Below are positions 34,100 through 41,568 of a stretch of 58,786 bases of DNA, one piece after another. The notes under the pieces are model-generated. The model did not search any database. It saw nothing but the letters and a program-made list of their open reading frames with translations, and was not told the origin of the DNA. The DNA lies in IMG/VR virus record IMGVR_UViG_3300036846_001130, positions 1 to 58,786 of that record; one strand, written 5' to 3'. The position numbers and the translations under genes were made by a program. Each line of letters opens with the position of its first letter. Position 1 is the stretch's first letter. Source of the DNA: a virus.

Positions 34100-35643
34100 A
34101 GCGCTGGCCGCTCTTACTCACCCTCGTTTTCTTCCCTCTCTTCGCCCACTCCCAGACCGCTACCGTTTCCGGCAATTTGTATCTCCCGCCCGGCACCGCC
34201 GCCCAGAATTCCATGATGCGCATGCAGCTGGTGTACTGCGGCGGGAACTCGGGACGGGTTCCTGCTCCGCCCGGCAGCGGAACACCCGCCACAATCATCA
34301 GCTTCCTACCCTTCGATGTGCACGTCGACAACGCCGGGCACTGGACCACTGCGCTCTACGGCAACGACGCCATCATCTGCGGCACCGATCTCAGCGGCGG
34401 CTCGCGCTGGCGCATGAAGCCGATCTTCAACGGGGTGAGCGGCGCGGCGGTCGACTATCAGGTCGAATCCGGCACCAGCTTCTCGCCGGACACGGCACTG
34501 CAATGCTCGGTGACCCGCACCACGAACTGCGCGGTCAACTATCCCTACACGACGCCACCTCCGCCGCCCGTTCAAGGGCCGCCCGGTCCTCCCGGTCCTG
34601 CAGGCCCACCCGGCTCTGCGGGCGGCGGTGTAAATTCCGGCACCGCGACGCACCTTGCGCTCTATCCCGTCAATGGCACTACAGTCGGCCCCTCGGCGGG
34701 CGCGACCGATGACGGCGCGACTCTGGGCTATACCGGAGACACCTACGTCGCGGGCACTTCCACCGTCGACAATCAGGTGCTGATTGCGGGCGCGTATCTG
34801 GTCGATAGTCCGATCCCCGGCTCGCCCATGGCCGCCGCTCCGGACGCATCGCATACCGATTTCGGCGTCTCCAGCGACGGGTGGCTCTATGAATCCGCCA
34901 ACGGCCTGCCCATCGCCAAGATTTGCACTTCAGGGGATGCTACCTGCGGGGTGAACGCCACCATCAACGGGCAGACCCTCACGCCGGGCGGCACGGTTAA
35001 CGTGAACGCGGGCGCAGCCAATCATTCGCTGGCGCTGAATCAGGGGAGCGGCAACGCCATCGCGGGCCTGCCCCTGCTCGCCAACCAGATCGCGGTGGGC
35101 CGCAGCGCGATCCTCGATCCCGTGGCCTCGACTATCCCGACCTGTCCGAACGGCCTCGCATTTTCGGGCAGCCTGCCCCTGACCTGCGTCGCCTCGGGCA
35201 AGGCCGATCAGGGCAGCGGAATTTTCACCATCAATGTCGACGTGCCCGTGAGCGCGTCAACCGATACTACTTGGCTCACCAAGACCGTGACCATGCCGAG
35301 TTCGGGCTGCCCCTGCCGGGTTTTTCTGAGCTACGGCGTTTACTACGCCGCGACCGACAGCGTGGCCTTCTTTGCGTGGGTGGACGACAGCATCAACGGA
35401 CCCATCGGCAGCGCGCAGGGCAATCAAAGCGGATCAGCCTCGGGCGGCTCCGGCCTGAACGGCTCCAGCTTCACCAAAACCACCTACACCAATTCGACTG
35501 CAGTCGTGTTCCGCGCGCGGGTGTGGACGACCGGAACAACCATGATCGTCAAGGCTGGCCCGGCGCACGCCAGCGGCGGAGTCTGGCAGAACTCTTGGCT
35601 CAATATCGTGATCTTCACTTCCACGGGCACGGCCATCCCATGA
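34096..35643 (+). CDS. Exported collagen-like/fibre-type protein
   Basis: 515 aa from GTG 34096. Signal peptide 1-19 (VKRWPLLLTLVFFPLFAHSQ). A beta domain covers about 20-150, then a short collagen-like stretch PPPPPVQGPPGPPGPAGPPG, and a fibre-like unit (NSGTATHLALYPVNGTTVG, DDGATLGYTGDTYV) shared with 35640-36701. The C-terminal domain (about 380-515) is a Ser/Thr/Gly-rich jelly-roll (TDTTWLTKTVTMPSSGCPCR). It may be a receptor-binding fibre or an exported surface adhesin. Confidence 0.65.
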   Translation: MKRWPLLLTLVFFPLFAHSQTATVSGNLYLPPGTAAQNSMMRMQLVYCGGNSGRVPAPPGSGTPATIISFLPFDVHVDNAGHWTTALYGNDAIICGTDLSGGSRWRMKPIFNGVSGAAVDYQVESGTSFSPDTALQCSVTRTTNCAVNYPYTTPPPPPVQGPPGPPGPAGPPGSAGGGVNSGTATHLALYPVNGTTVGPSAGATDDGATLGYTGDTYVAGTSTVDNQVLIAGAYLVDSPIPGSPMAAAPDASHTDFGVSSDGWLYESANGLPIAKICTSGDATCGVNATINGQTLTPGGTVNVNAGAANHSLALNQGSGNAIAGLPLLANQIAVGRSAILDPVASTIPTCPNGLAFSGSLPLTCVASGKADQGSGIFTINVDVPVSASTDTTWLTKTVTMPSSGCPCRVFLSYGVYYAATDSVAFFAWVDDSINGPIGSAQGNQSGSASGGSGLNGSSFTKTTYTNSTAVVFRARVWTTGTTMIVKAGPAHASGGVWQNSWLNIVIFTSTGTAIP

Positions 35644-36701
35644 AAAAGGCTCTGATCCTCCTCTTCATCGCGGGGTGTGTGCTGCTGGCCGCGCAGGTGG
35701 GACGCGACCGCAACGACCGGATCGAGCGCACCACCAGCTATAGCCACACGGGCGGCAAATCAGCTTCGGGCTATACGAAATTCGGCGGCGCAGGAGGCGG
35801 AGGAGGGGGCGGCGGCGGAGTCTCGCCCGGCACCGCCAACCAGATCGCGTTCTATGCCACGACAGGCTCGACGGTATCAGGCGACACGCGCCTATTAGAT
35901 GACGGCAGCCAGCTGAAATACTCCGGCTCGCAGGTCTGCACTGCTGCCAACGGCGCATGCGGTGGTGGCGGAGGCGGCGGCTCGGTGGGCACGGGCATCC
36001 CGACGCCGACCGGGACCGCGCATTCTTTCATCTTCAACAACTCAACCGCCATCTCGGCATCGAGCGGGAACAACTCGCCGGGCGGGCTGTGGTCGCAGCT
36101 GGGCGGAGCCTTCGCGGTAGGCAGCAACGTGGCAGGAGCCGGGACCGGAGGGGCCGGACAACTGGCTTACTACGCTCTGGCCACTGGGGTCGGAGGCGGG
36201 AACGCTTCTCTCGCCGAGGATGCGGTCAGCCAGCAGGGCACGCTCAACCTGTTCGGCATGTATACCTTCACGGGCAGCCAGAACAGCACGGCCACCGATC
36301 AAATCGTTTTCTTGGGGATGAGCACGGCGCTCTATGGCACGCTCAACGCGGTTCATCCTGCCGGGCTGATCTTTGCTTTCCGCTATGCAGGCGCGGGCGC
36401 GGGCGGTACGGACACGCACTGGAATGCTTACGTCTCGACCGACGCGACGCACTTCACCGAAGTCGATACCGGGATCAGCATCGACACCGCGCAGCACCAG
36501 TGGGCCATCGCGAAGAATGGCACAGGCGGCCTCGACTACTACATCGACGGCACCAAGAAGGCGACTATCGCGTCCGGCTCGACCGGATTTCCCTCCGGAG
36601 CTGCGCTCAACACGCCCGTGTACTGCGTGAGCAATATCGCGACGCCTTCGGTGACGCACAGTTTGTTCATCAGTTCGATTCGCTGGTGGCCGCTCGAATG
36701 A
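35640..36701 (+). CDS. Exported Gly-rich/LamG-like fibre protein
   Basis: 353 aa from ATG 35640. The start MKKALILLFIAGCVLLAAQ is signal-like with a possible lipobox IAGC. Poly-Gly runs appear twice. The segment SPGTANQIAFYATTGSTVSG, then LDDGSQLKYSG matches a unit in the upstream gene. The C-terminal half (about 215-353: TFTGSQNSTATDQIVFLGMS, FAFRYAGAG, YIDGTKKATIASGSTGFP) resembles a LamG/ConA-like carbohydrate-binding jelly-roll. Likely host-surface binding. Confidence 0.65.
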   Translation: MKKALILLFIAGCVLLAAQVGRDRNDRIERTTSYSHTGGKSASGYTKFGGAGGGGGGGGGVSPGTANQIAFYATTGSTVSGDTRLLDDGSQLKYSGSQVCTAANGACGGGGGGGSVGTGIPTPTGTAHSFIFNNSTAISASSGNNSPGGLWSQLGGAFAVGSNVAGAGTGGAGQLAYYALATGVGGGNASLAEDAVSQQGTLNLFGMYTFTGSQNSTATDQIVFLGMSTALYGTLNAVHPAGLIFAFRYAGAGAGGTDTHWNAYVSTDATHFTEVDTGISIDTAQHQWAIAKNGTGGLDYYIDGTKKATIASGSTGFPSGAALNTPVYCVSNIATPSVTHSLFISSIRWWPLE

Positions 36702-36720
36702 AATTTGTGAGGAGGATTCT

Positions 36721-36945
36721 ATGCCAGTTCAAACGGTAAACACCTACGCCTTCTGCGTGAAGCGCCTCTCGGGGATCAGCAGCTCCGGCGTGCAGAACGG
36801 GCAATACGAAGGCGAGCAAGTCTACGTCGTCGCCACTTCGCTGGCGAATGCGCAGGCCACGCTGGCCGCAAACTACGGCTCCGATCTCGGCCCGGTAACC
36901 GGAGGAGCCGCGAAGACTCCGGGGGCCATCACCCAGTTGGCGTGA
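36721..36945 (+). CDS. Tandem paralogue family member 1
   Basis: 74 aa (MPVQTVNTYAFCVKRLSGIS...). Pattern [PA]VQTxNxYxxxVKxL, then a second strand VYVVATSLANAQATLAANYG and SDLGPVTGGAAKTPGAI. First of three adjacent, similarly built small genes; SD GAGGAGG. Function unknown; the location before terminase suggests a virion role. Confidence 0.65.
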   Translation: MPVQTVNTYAFCVKRLSGISSSGVQNGQYEGEQVYVVATSLANAQATLAANYGSDLGPVTGGAAKTPGAITQLA

Positions 36946-36955
36946 GGAGGGACAA

Positions 36956-37225
36956 ATGGCAGTTCAAACGACGAACGTTTACCGCTGTACGGCTGTGCTC
37001 AAATCGGCGAGCCAGACGGGCGCTCACGCCGCCGAGATAGTGGTGTGCGCGCAGAATGCAGCTGGGGCGCAGGCCGTGGTGGCCGCCGTCTTCGGCAGTG
37101 ATCTCAACTTCATACGCGGCCCGGTGCTAGCCATGCAGGGCGTGTACACCACCATGACCGGAAGCTTGCTGGATGCGCCGCTTGACCATCAGCGCGGCGA
37201 GCATGTGGCGCACGCCAAAAACTGA
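36956..37225 (+). CDS. Tandem paralogue family member 2
   Basis: 89 aa. MAVQTTNVYRCTAVLKSASQ aligns with members 1 and 3, then EIVVCAQNAAGAQAVVAAVF and GSDLNFIRGPVLAMQGVYTTMTGSL. It shares the RGPVLxxxGxxTTMTGSL ending with member 3 but has its own basic tail (QRGEHVAHAKN). Confidence 0.65.
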   Translation: MAVQTTNVYRCTAVLKSASQTGAHAAEIVVCAQNAAGAQAVVAAVFGSDLNFIRGPVLAMQGVYTTMTGSLLDAPLDHQRGEHVAHAKN

Positions 37226-37237
37226 AAAGGGGGAGCC

Positions 37238-37546
37238 ATGGCAGTCCAAATCATGAACGTCTACCGCTCTACCGTCGTCCTGAACTCTCTGATCGATGGG
37301 GGCTACGGCATGGCCGGAATCGAAGTCGCGGTGATCGCGGAAAGCCCGGACGCGGTGATGCCAATTCTGCAGGCCCAGTACGGCAGTGACATCGCGAGCG
37401 TCCGTGGTCCGGTGCTGGTCGTCGAGGGAGCTTTGACCACCATGACCGGGTCACTGCGGAAGGCACCAGCGGCACCAGCTCCGCCGCCTGCCGATGAAGA
37501 AGAGAGCGAGCATCATCCGGCCAAGCACGCCGCGAAAAAAAACTGA
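37238..37546 (+). CDS. Tandem paralogue family member 3
   Basis: 102 aa. MAVQIMNVYRSTVVLNSLID, VAVIAESPDAVMPILQAQYG and SDIASVRGPVLVVEGALTTMTGSL match member 2. An acidic, Pro/Ala-rich tail follows (APPPADEEESEHHPAKH). Three tandem copies suggest duplication with divergence. Confidence 0.65.
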   Translation: MAVQIMNVYRSTVVLNSLIDGGYGMAGIEVAVIAESPDAVMPILQAQYGSDIASVRGPVLVVEGALTTMTGSLRKAPAAPAPPPADEEESEHHPAKHAAKKN

Positions 37547-37599
37547 AGCCGCCGCCGCGTCCGGCCAAAAAGAAAGTTCCAACGAGGAGAAGGTGAGTC

Positions 37600-38034
37600 A
37601 TGGGTGCAGGCAATCCGGAAAATCTGACCAGCAAGGGCAAGCGCTGGGAAAAAGGCCAGTCGGGCAATCCTTCCGGCAGGCCCACGCGCATGTTCACGCT
37701 GGTCACCATGGCGCTGCGCGAGAAGCTGGCTGCGGTCGATCCCAAGACCAAGAAGACCTACGCGCAGCGCATTGCCGACCTGCTGCTCAACTGCGCCATC
37801 GATCCCGATCCCGAGCTGGACAAGACGCGCATCATGGCGCTGTCGGAGATCATCGACCGCTGCGAAGGCAAGCCCAAGCAGCAGCTCGATGTCAACGACG
37901 TTACCGCTGAGCTGCGCGCCCGCTCCGATGAAGACCTGATGTTCAAGCTGGAGCACGGCTACTGGCCGGAGGACGCCTCCATGGAGAAACGCAACCGCAG
38001 GATTCTGGAAGCAGGCAAAGAAATTACGCAGTGA
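37600..38034 (+). CDS. terS: Terminase small subunit-like (DUF5681)
   Basis: 144 aa. GKRWEKGQSGNPSGRPTR is the DUF5681 signature found in small terminase and DNA-binding phage proteins, followed by helical ALREKLAAVDPKTKKTYAQR and DELRARSDEDLMFKLEHGYW-type segments. ATG 37600 follows GAGGAGAAGG. The stop overlaps the large-subunit gene. It recognises packaging DNA and loads the motor in related phages. Confidence 0.75.
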   Translation: MGAGNPENLTSKGKRWEKGQSGNPSGRPTRMFTLVTMALREKLAAVDPKTKKTYAQRIADLLLNCAIDPDPELDKTRIMALSEIIDRCEGKPKQQLDVNDVTAELRARSDEDLMFKLEHGYWPEDASMEKRNRRILEAGKEITQ

Positions 38035-38720
38035 GTGATACCGCACTTTCGCTCGGCAACCGCGAGCGCGTCATCACCGACATCCTGATCAAGCAGGAAC
38101 TGGAACGCAGGCGGATATGGACACTGTGTGCCCAAAAAGTCGCGAGCTTCGAGGCCGGGCCGATGCTCTGGTTGACCAAGCACACGGCCACCGAGGATTT
38201 GCACTGGCTGCAAAAGGGCACGCCTCCGGTCGCGCCTTTTCCGGCGAAGCCCTATCTGCTGGTGGCGATGAGCTACCTGCTCACCAACGACACGATTTTC
38301 ATTCCCAAGTCGCGGGAGATGATGACGTCGTGGCTGGTGTGCGGCTACATCTCTTGGATGTGCCAGTGGCTGCCGCACATCTTCTGGATTCTGCAGACCG
38401 AGAAGGAAGACAAGGCCACGCAGCTGATCGACTACTGCCGCATTCTCTACAACCGCCAGCCCGACTGGATGAAGGAACGCAATCCGCTGGTGGTCTCGAA
38501 CTCGGTCGAGATCACGCGGGCCAACGGCTCGCACGTGCTCGCGGTTCCGCAGGGAGAGAACCAAGTTCGTTTGTTTCACCCTTACGGCTACATGCAGGAC
38601 GAAAGCGCCTTCCTGCCTGAAGCCGAGCAATCGTTCAACGCGGTGCGCCCGGTCTGCAAGCAAATCGTGGCGGTCTCTTCGGATGAAATCGGCTGGTTCC
38701 ACAACGAGTGCAAGCGCTGA
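38031..38720 (+). CDS. terL: Terminase large subunit, N-terminal ATPase half (split gene)
   Basis: 229 aa, half of a normal large terminase. Walker A-like FIPKSREMMTSWL (92-100, deviant P-loop with conserved K94), Walker B YMQDESAF with DE at 190-191 and a coupling motif VSSDEIGWF (216-217). The nuclease domain is missing: the frame ends at CKR and a complete nuclease half lies at 40517-41566. GTG/ATG 38031 overlaps the small-subunit stop. The motor must assemble from two chains. Confidence 0.85.
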   Translation: MSDTALSLGNRERVITDILIKQELERRRIWTLCAQKVASFEAGPMLWLTKHTATEDLHWLQKGTPPVAPFPAKPYLLVAMSYLLTNDTIFIPKSREMMTSWLVCGYISWMCQWLPHIFWILQTEKEDKATQLIDYCRILYNRQPDWMKERNPLVVSNSVEITRANGSHVLAVPQGENQVRLFHPYGYMQDESAFLPEAEQSFNAVRPVCKQIVAVSSDEIGWFHNECKR

Positions 38721-39079
38721 TGCTGACTTCTGGGGGTTACACCATCAGGCCGGACGGTTCGCTGGTGATCTCGACCACGCTGCAAGCGGGAGCGAGTAAG
38801 ACCACCAGAGGTTTGATTTTCAATCCAGATGGTTCGCTGTTCACGGCCACCCTTACCATGCCGACCGGGAGCTATGTCAGTTCCGAGGGATGGCGCTATG
38901 ACCCGAACGGCGCACTGGTGACCAACGTGACCAAGAAAGCCGGAGCATTTCTAAATTCTGACGGCTTCACTCTTAATCCGAATGGTGCTGTCTTGATTTC
39001 GGGAACTAAGCAGGCGGGCGCAGTCACCACCAGCCGCCAGCTCACCTTCAACCCGGATGGTTCTCTGTTCGCATACTAG
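38720..39079 (+). CDS. Repeat protein inside the terminase split
   Basis: 119 aa built of about four and a half 25-residue repeats. The pattern is G-phi-x-phi-N/R/D-P-D/N-G-S/A-L-x(5-7)-T-x-x-A/T-G-A-x(3)-S (GGYTIRPDGSLVISTTLQAG, GLIFNPDGSLFTATLTMPTG, GWRYDPNGALVTNVTKKAG, GFTLNPNGAVLISGTKQAG, QLTFNPDGSLFAY). A solenoid or small beta-propeller is likely. ATG 38720 overlaps the ATPase stop (TGATG). No known family. Confidence 0.65.
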   Translation: MLTSGGYTIRPDGSLVISTTLQAGASKTTRGLIFNPDGSLFTATLTMPTGSYVSSEGWRYDPNGALVTNVTKKAGAFLNSDGFTLNPNGAVLISGTKQAGAVTTSRQLTFNPDGSLFAY

Positions 39080-39089
39080 GAGGCAAACT

Positions 39090-39242
39090 GTGATCTCAAT
39101 CATCCTGCTCGTATTCGCGTTCGTCCTTGCATGTCTCGCGGCGAAGAATATCGGCGCGCCGAACTGGTCTCTGGGCTGGGCCGCCATCGCGTTCTATTTT
39201 TTGAGCCTTCTGCTCGGCAGCATAGGCACGCACTGGCACTGA
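39090..39242 (+). CDS. 50-aa two-span membrane protein
   Basis: GTG 39090 after TAGGAGGC. MISIILLVFAFVLACLAAK and AIAFYFLSLLLGSIG form two hydrophobic helices joined by NIGAPNWSLGW. The topology matches a frequent phage mini-membrane protein (class of unknown role, sometimes holin-like). Confidence 0.6.
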   Translation: MISIILLVFAFVLACLAAKNIGAPNWSLGWAAIAFYFLSLLLGSIGTHWH

Positions 39243-39255
39243 AGGGAGTTAAGTC

Positions 39256-39486
39256 ATGGCAATCCTGTCAGAGGCCGCCAAGAGAGCGGTGCCGAAATCG
39301 GAGCGCGGCGTGCCCGGCAAATCCGGCACAGGCAGCTATCCCATGCCCAATGCCCGGCATGCTGCAGCCGCTGTGGGCTTCGCCGCGATGCATCACGGTG
39401 CAGCCTTCGCTTCCAAGATTCGCGCCAAAGCCCGCAGGCTGGGATTCGCGGGCGGCAAAAAGAAATCGGCGTTTTACGGAGAGTGA
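39256..39486 (+). CDS. Small basic conserved phage protein with C-terminal AFYGE
   Basis: 76 aa. The body has VPGKSGTGSYPMPNARHAAA and FAAMHHGAAFASKIRAKARR, resembling the family often encoded next to terminase and portal genes. It ends GGKKKSAFYGE, the same terminal tag as two neighbours. SD AAGGGAG precedes ATG 39256. Confidence 0.6.
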   Translation: MAILSEAAKRAVPKSERGVPGKSGTGSYPMPNARHAAAAVGFAAMHHGAAFASKIRAKARRLGFAGGKKKSAFYGE

Positions 39487-39489
39487 AAC

Positions 39490-40122
39490 ATGTTCGGCGA
39501 TCCCGATCAGCGCGACCACATGCTGGCAGGTATCAAGCGGGCCTATAACTCGCCGAAGACACCGGAACACTTGCGCCCGCATCTCGGGCGACGACTACAA
39601 GGAGGCACCATGGCATTCCCACCTCGCAAAACGATTGTTGGTCCGCTCGGACGCTCGCCGATTGTGACGCGCACCTCGCGTACCGCGACCACGCCGATCA
39701 AAACTTTGGTCGGCTCGACTGTGCGCCCTCCGGTGAAAACACAGGTGGGCAATCTGGCTGCGCCTCGACCGAAAACACTGGTCGGCAATCTGGCAGCTCC
39801 GCCTCCGAAGACCACACCCGCGAATCTGGGCAAGGGCGGGACCAAGCCGCTGGGCATGCCTGCGGCAGATCGCGGCGCGATCCAGACCACGAACCCGATC
39901 TCCAGCTCGCGTAGCTTCGGCATGAGCGACGGTAATCCCGGTCGCAGCGTGTCCCCGATGCCGAAGCCTGCCGGAGGTCCGGTCAATCCCACTTTCGACT
40001 TCAAGCGCGCTCTGAATGACACCTCGATTCAGGACGGCGGCATGGGACCGACTGCCAAGCGCATGGGGCGCGCTCCGAGTCGCGGGTCGCGCACCCGGCG
40101 CAGCGCATTCTTCGGCGAATGA
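39490..40122 (+). CDS. Proline/basic repeat protein with C-terminal AFFGE
   Basis: 210 aa. Repeats of K-T-x-V-G-x-L-x-x-P (IKTLVGSTVRPP, VKTQVGNLAAPRP, KTLVGNLAAPPPKT) cover about 70-120, then a low-complexity Gly/Pro/Ser region and a basic end TRRSAFFGE. Likely disordered; could bind nucleic acid or act as a virion linker. ATG follows GTGAAAC with weak SD. Confidence 0.55.
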   Translation: MFGDPDQRDHMLAGIKRAYNSPKTPEHLRPHLGRRLQGGTMAFPPRKTIVGPLGRSPIVTRTSRTATTPIKTLVGSTVRPPVKTQVGNLAAPRPKTLVGNLAAPPPKTTPANLGKGGTKPLGMPAADRGAIQTTNPISSSRSFGMSDGNPGRSVSPMPKPAGGPVNPTFDFKRALNDTSIQDGGMGPTAKRMGRAPSRGSRTRRSAFFGE

Positions 40123-40125
40123 GCC

Positions 40126-40335
40126 ATGGCAAGAGTCTCGGCTGCGTCCGTCGACTACATGGAATTGCAGGGGGCACGCAAGGATGCCGACTGCGATCAC
40201 GTCGTGGTGAAGGGCGGAGTCAGTTCGCGGCTGGGTTGCTGCAATGACTTCCGCCCTGATCCCGGCACGCAGGCCTTCAAGTGTGGAACCTGTCAGCACC
40301 TCGTCCGCATCCACGATCCTCTGTACGCGCGGTGA
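40126..40335 (+). CDS. Conserved phage protein with zinc ribbon
   Basis: 69 aa. DYMELQGARKDADCDHVVVK, then CCNDFRPDPGTQAFKCGTCQ with CC and CxxC. The string YMxLQGARxDADC...GGVSSxxGCCNxF...F(R/K)CGTC is a conserved phage-type block near terminase genes. Confidence 0.7.
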   Translation: MARVSAASVDYMELQGARKDADCDHVVVKGGVSSRLGCCNDFRPDPGTQAFKCGTCQHLVRIHDPLYAR

Positions 40336-40338
40336 ACC

Positions 40339-40527
40339 ATGCCCACTGAACATTTCAAATCGCAAGAGGCCTATCGCAAGTGGACGGCCTACCGCCACAT
40401 TCACGGCATCCCGGCCCCGAATCTGAAGACTGCCATCGTGGCAGGGAAGCCGCACAAGGTGAAGCACAGCGAGCTGTCGCTGCCTGCGATGCGGGAAAAG
40501 AAGCGCGAAGCTTTTTATGGCGAATGA
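40339..40527 (+). CDS. Conserved phage protein with C-terminal AFYGE
   Basis: 62 aa. HFKSQEAYRKWTAYRHIHGI and GKPHKVKHSELS match a small phage family (SxEAYRKW...GKxHKVKHS). It ends KKREAFYGE. The stop lies 11 nt inside the next gene: the ATG of the terminase nuclease half is embedded in the AFYGE codons. Confidence 0.65.
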   Translation: MPTEHFKSQEAYRKWTAYRHIHGIPAPNLKTAIVAGKPHKVKHSELSLPAMREKKREAFYGE

Positions 40528-41566
40528 CAACGTAGAGCATCCCCACATCGGGATGTCTTCGTGGAAAAACCATCACGGGATCACCATCCTGCGGCTGCAC
40601 TACAGTGCCGATCCGGACAAAGGCGAAGGCGAGACCACCTACGTCAAGGAAATCAACAAGCATCTCTCGCCGTGGGCGCTGACCGCTTACGGGCGCATGA
40701 CCGATCCCACGCTGTACCTGAAAGAGTACGAGATCGATGCCGAGGCCACGCTGGGCGCGAAGCTGTTCCAGTTCACCGAGGAGGTCACAGTCGAGCCAGT
40801 GCGCGAGATTCCGCCCGAGTGGACGCGGCGCATGTCGGTCGATCCGCATCCCGGCATCCCGCACGCCCACCTTTGGGCCGCTACCGATCCATGGGGAGAT
40901 CGCTGGTACTACCGCGAAGTGTGGCCTTCGAAGGTTTGCTACGAGTGGAGGAACGGCATTCTCTACGGCAAGCCCGGCCCCTGCCCGCAGGATGAGCGCG
41001 GGCCGAACATCCTTGAGTACGCACAGACCATCAAGTACCTCGAATCCGCCGAGAACCCGGAGAATCGGCAGGGCAAGGAAGCGTTCGAGGAGGAAATTTT
41101 CGCGCGCGTGATCGACTACGCGGCGCGCGCCTTCGGCAAGGGCACCAACGACGACCCTGAGCAGGAAAACTATCAGCAGCGCTACGAGAAGCACCTCAGT
41201 GATCTCGAAGTAAGCCGTCCCTACTTCGATGACGCCAAGAAAGATCGACAGGTCGGCGTCGAGGTAGTGAATGAGGGCCTGAAGATCATCGAGCGCATGG
41301 GCAACGATGGCGAGTATCACAAGACCAGCCGCATTCACATTCTCGGCGAGCGCTGCCCTGAGCTGATCCACCAGCTGAAAAGCAATCGCCGCCAGCTGCT
41401 TTCGCCGCTACAGATCGAGCGGCAGGACCCCACAGGCAAGCCCGTGAAGGTTCGCAACCACATGACCGACAACCTGCGTTACATCGAGATGGCCAATCCC
41501 ATCTACGTGGCGAAGGAAGTTTTTTACGACTCTTTCCAGCCTGTTGCTCGCGGATTTTCTTACTAG
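40517..41566 (+). CDS. terL: Terminase large subunit, C-terminal nuclease half (split gene)
   Basis: 349 aa. HGITILRLHYSADPDKGEGE, LYLKEYEIDAEATLGAKLFQ then the RNase H-like start HLWAATDPWGDRWYYREVWP (D124), ARVIDYAARAFG and SRPYFDDAKKDRQVGVEVVN. The sequence picks up where the ATPase half ends and finishes with a C-terminal domain (LIHQLKSNRRQLLSPLQIER). No Walker motifs. ATG 40517 overlaps the preceding gene by 11 nt. Confidence 0.8.
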   Translation: MANDNVEHPHIGMSSWKNHHGITILRLHYSADPDKGEGETTYVKEINKHLSPWALTAYGRMTDPTLYLKEYEIDAEATLGAKLFQFTEEVTVEPVREIPPEWTRRMSVDPHPGIPHAHLWAATDPWGDRWYYREVWPSKVCYEWRNGILYGKPGPCPQDERGPNILEYAQTIKYLESAENPENRQGKEAFEEEIFARVIDYAARAFGKGTNDDPEQENYQQRYEKHLSDLEVSRPYFDDAKKDRQVGVEVVNEGLKIIERMGNDGEYHKTSRIHILGERCPELIHQLKSNRRQLLSPLQIERQDPTGKPVKVRNHMTDNLRYIEMANPIYVAKEVFYDSFQPVARGFSY

Positions 41567-41568
41567 CC

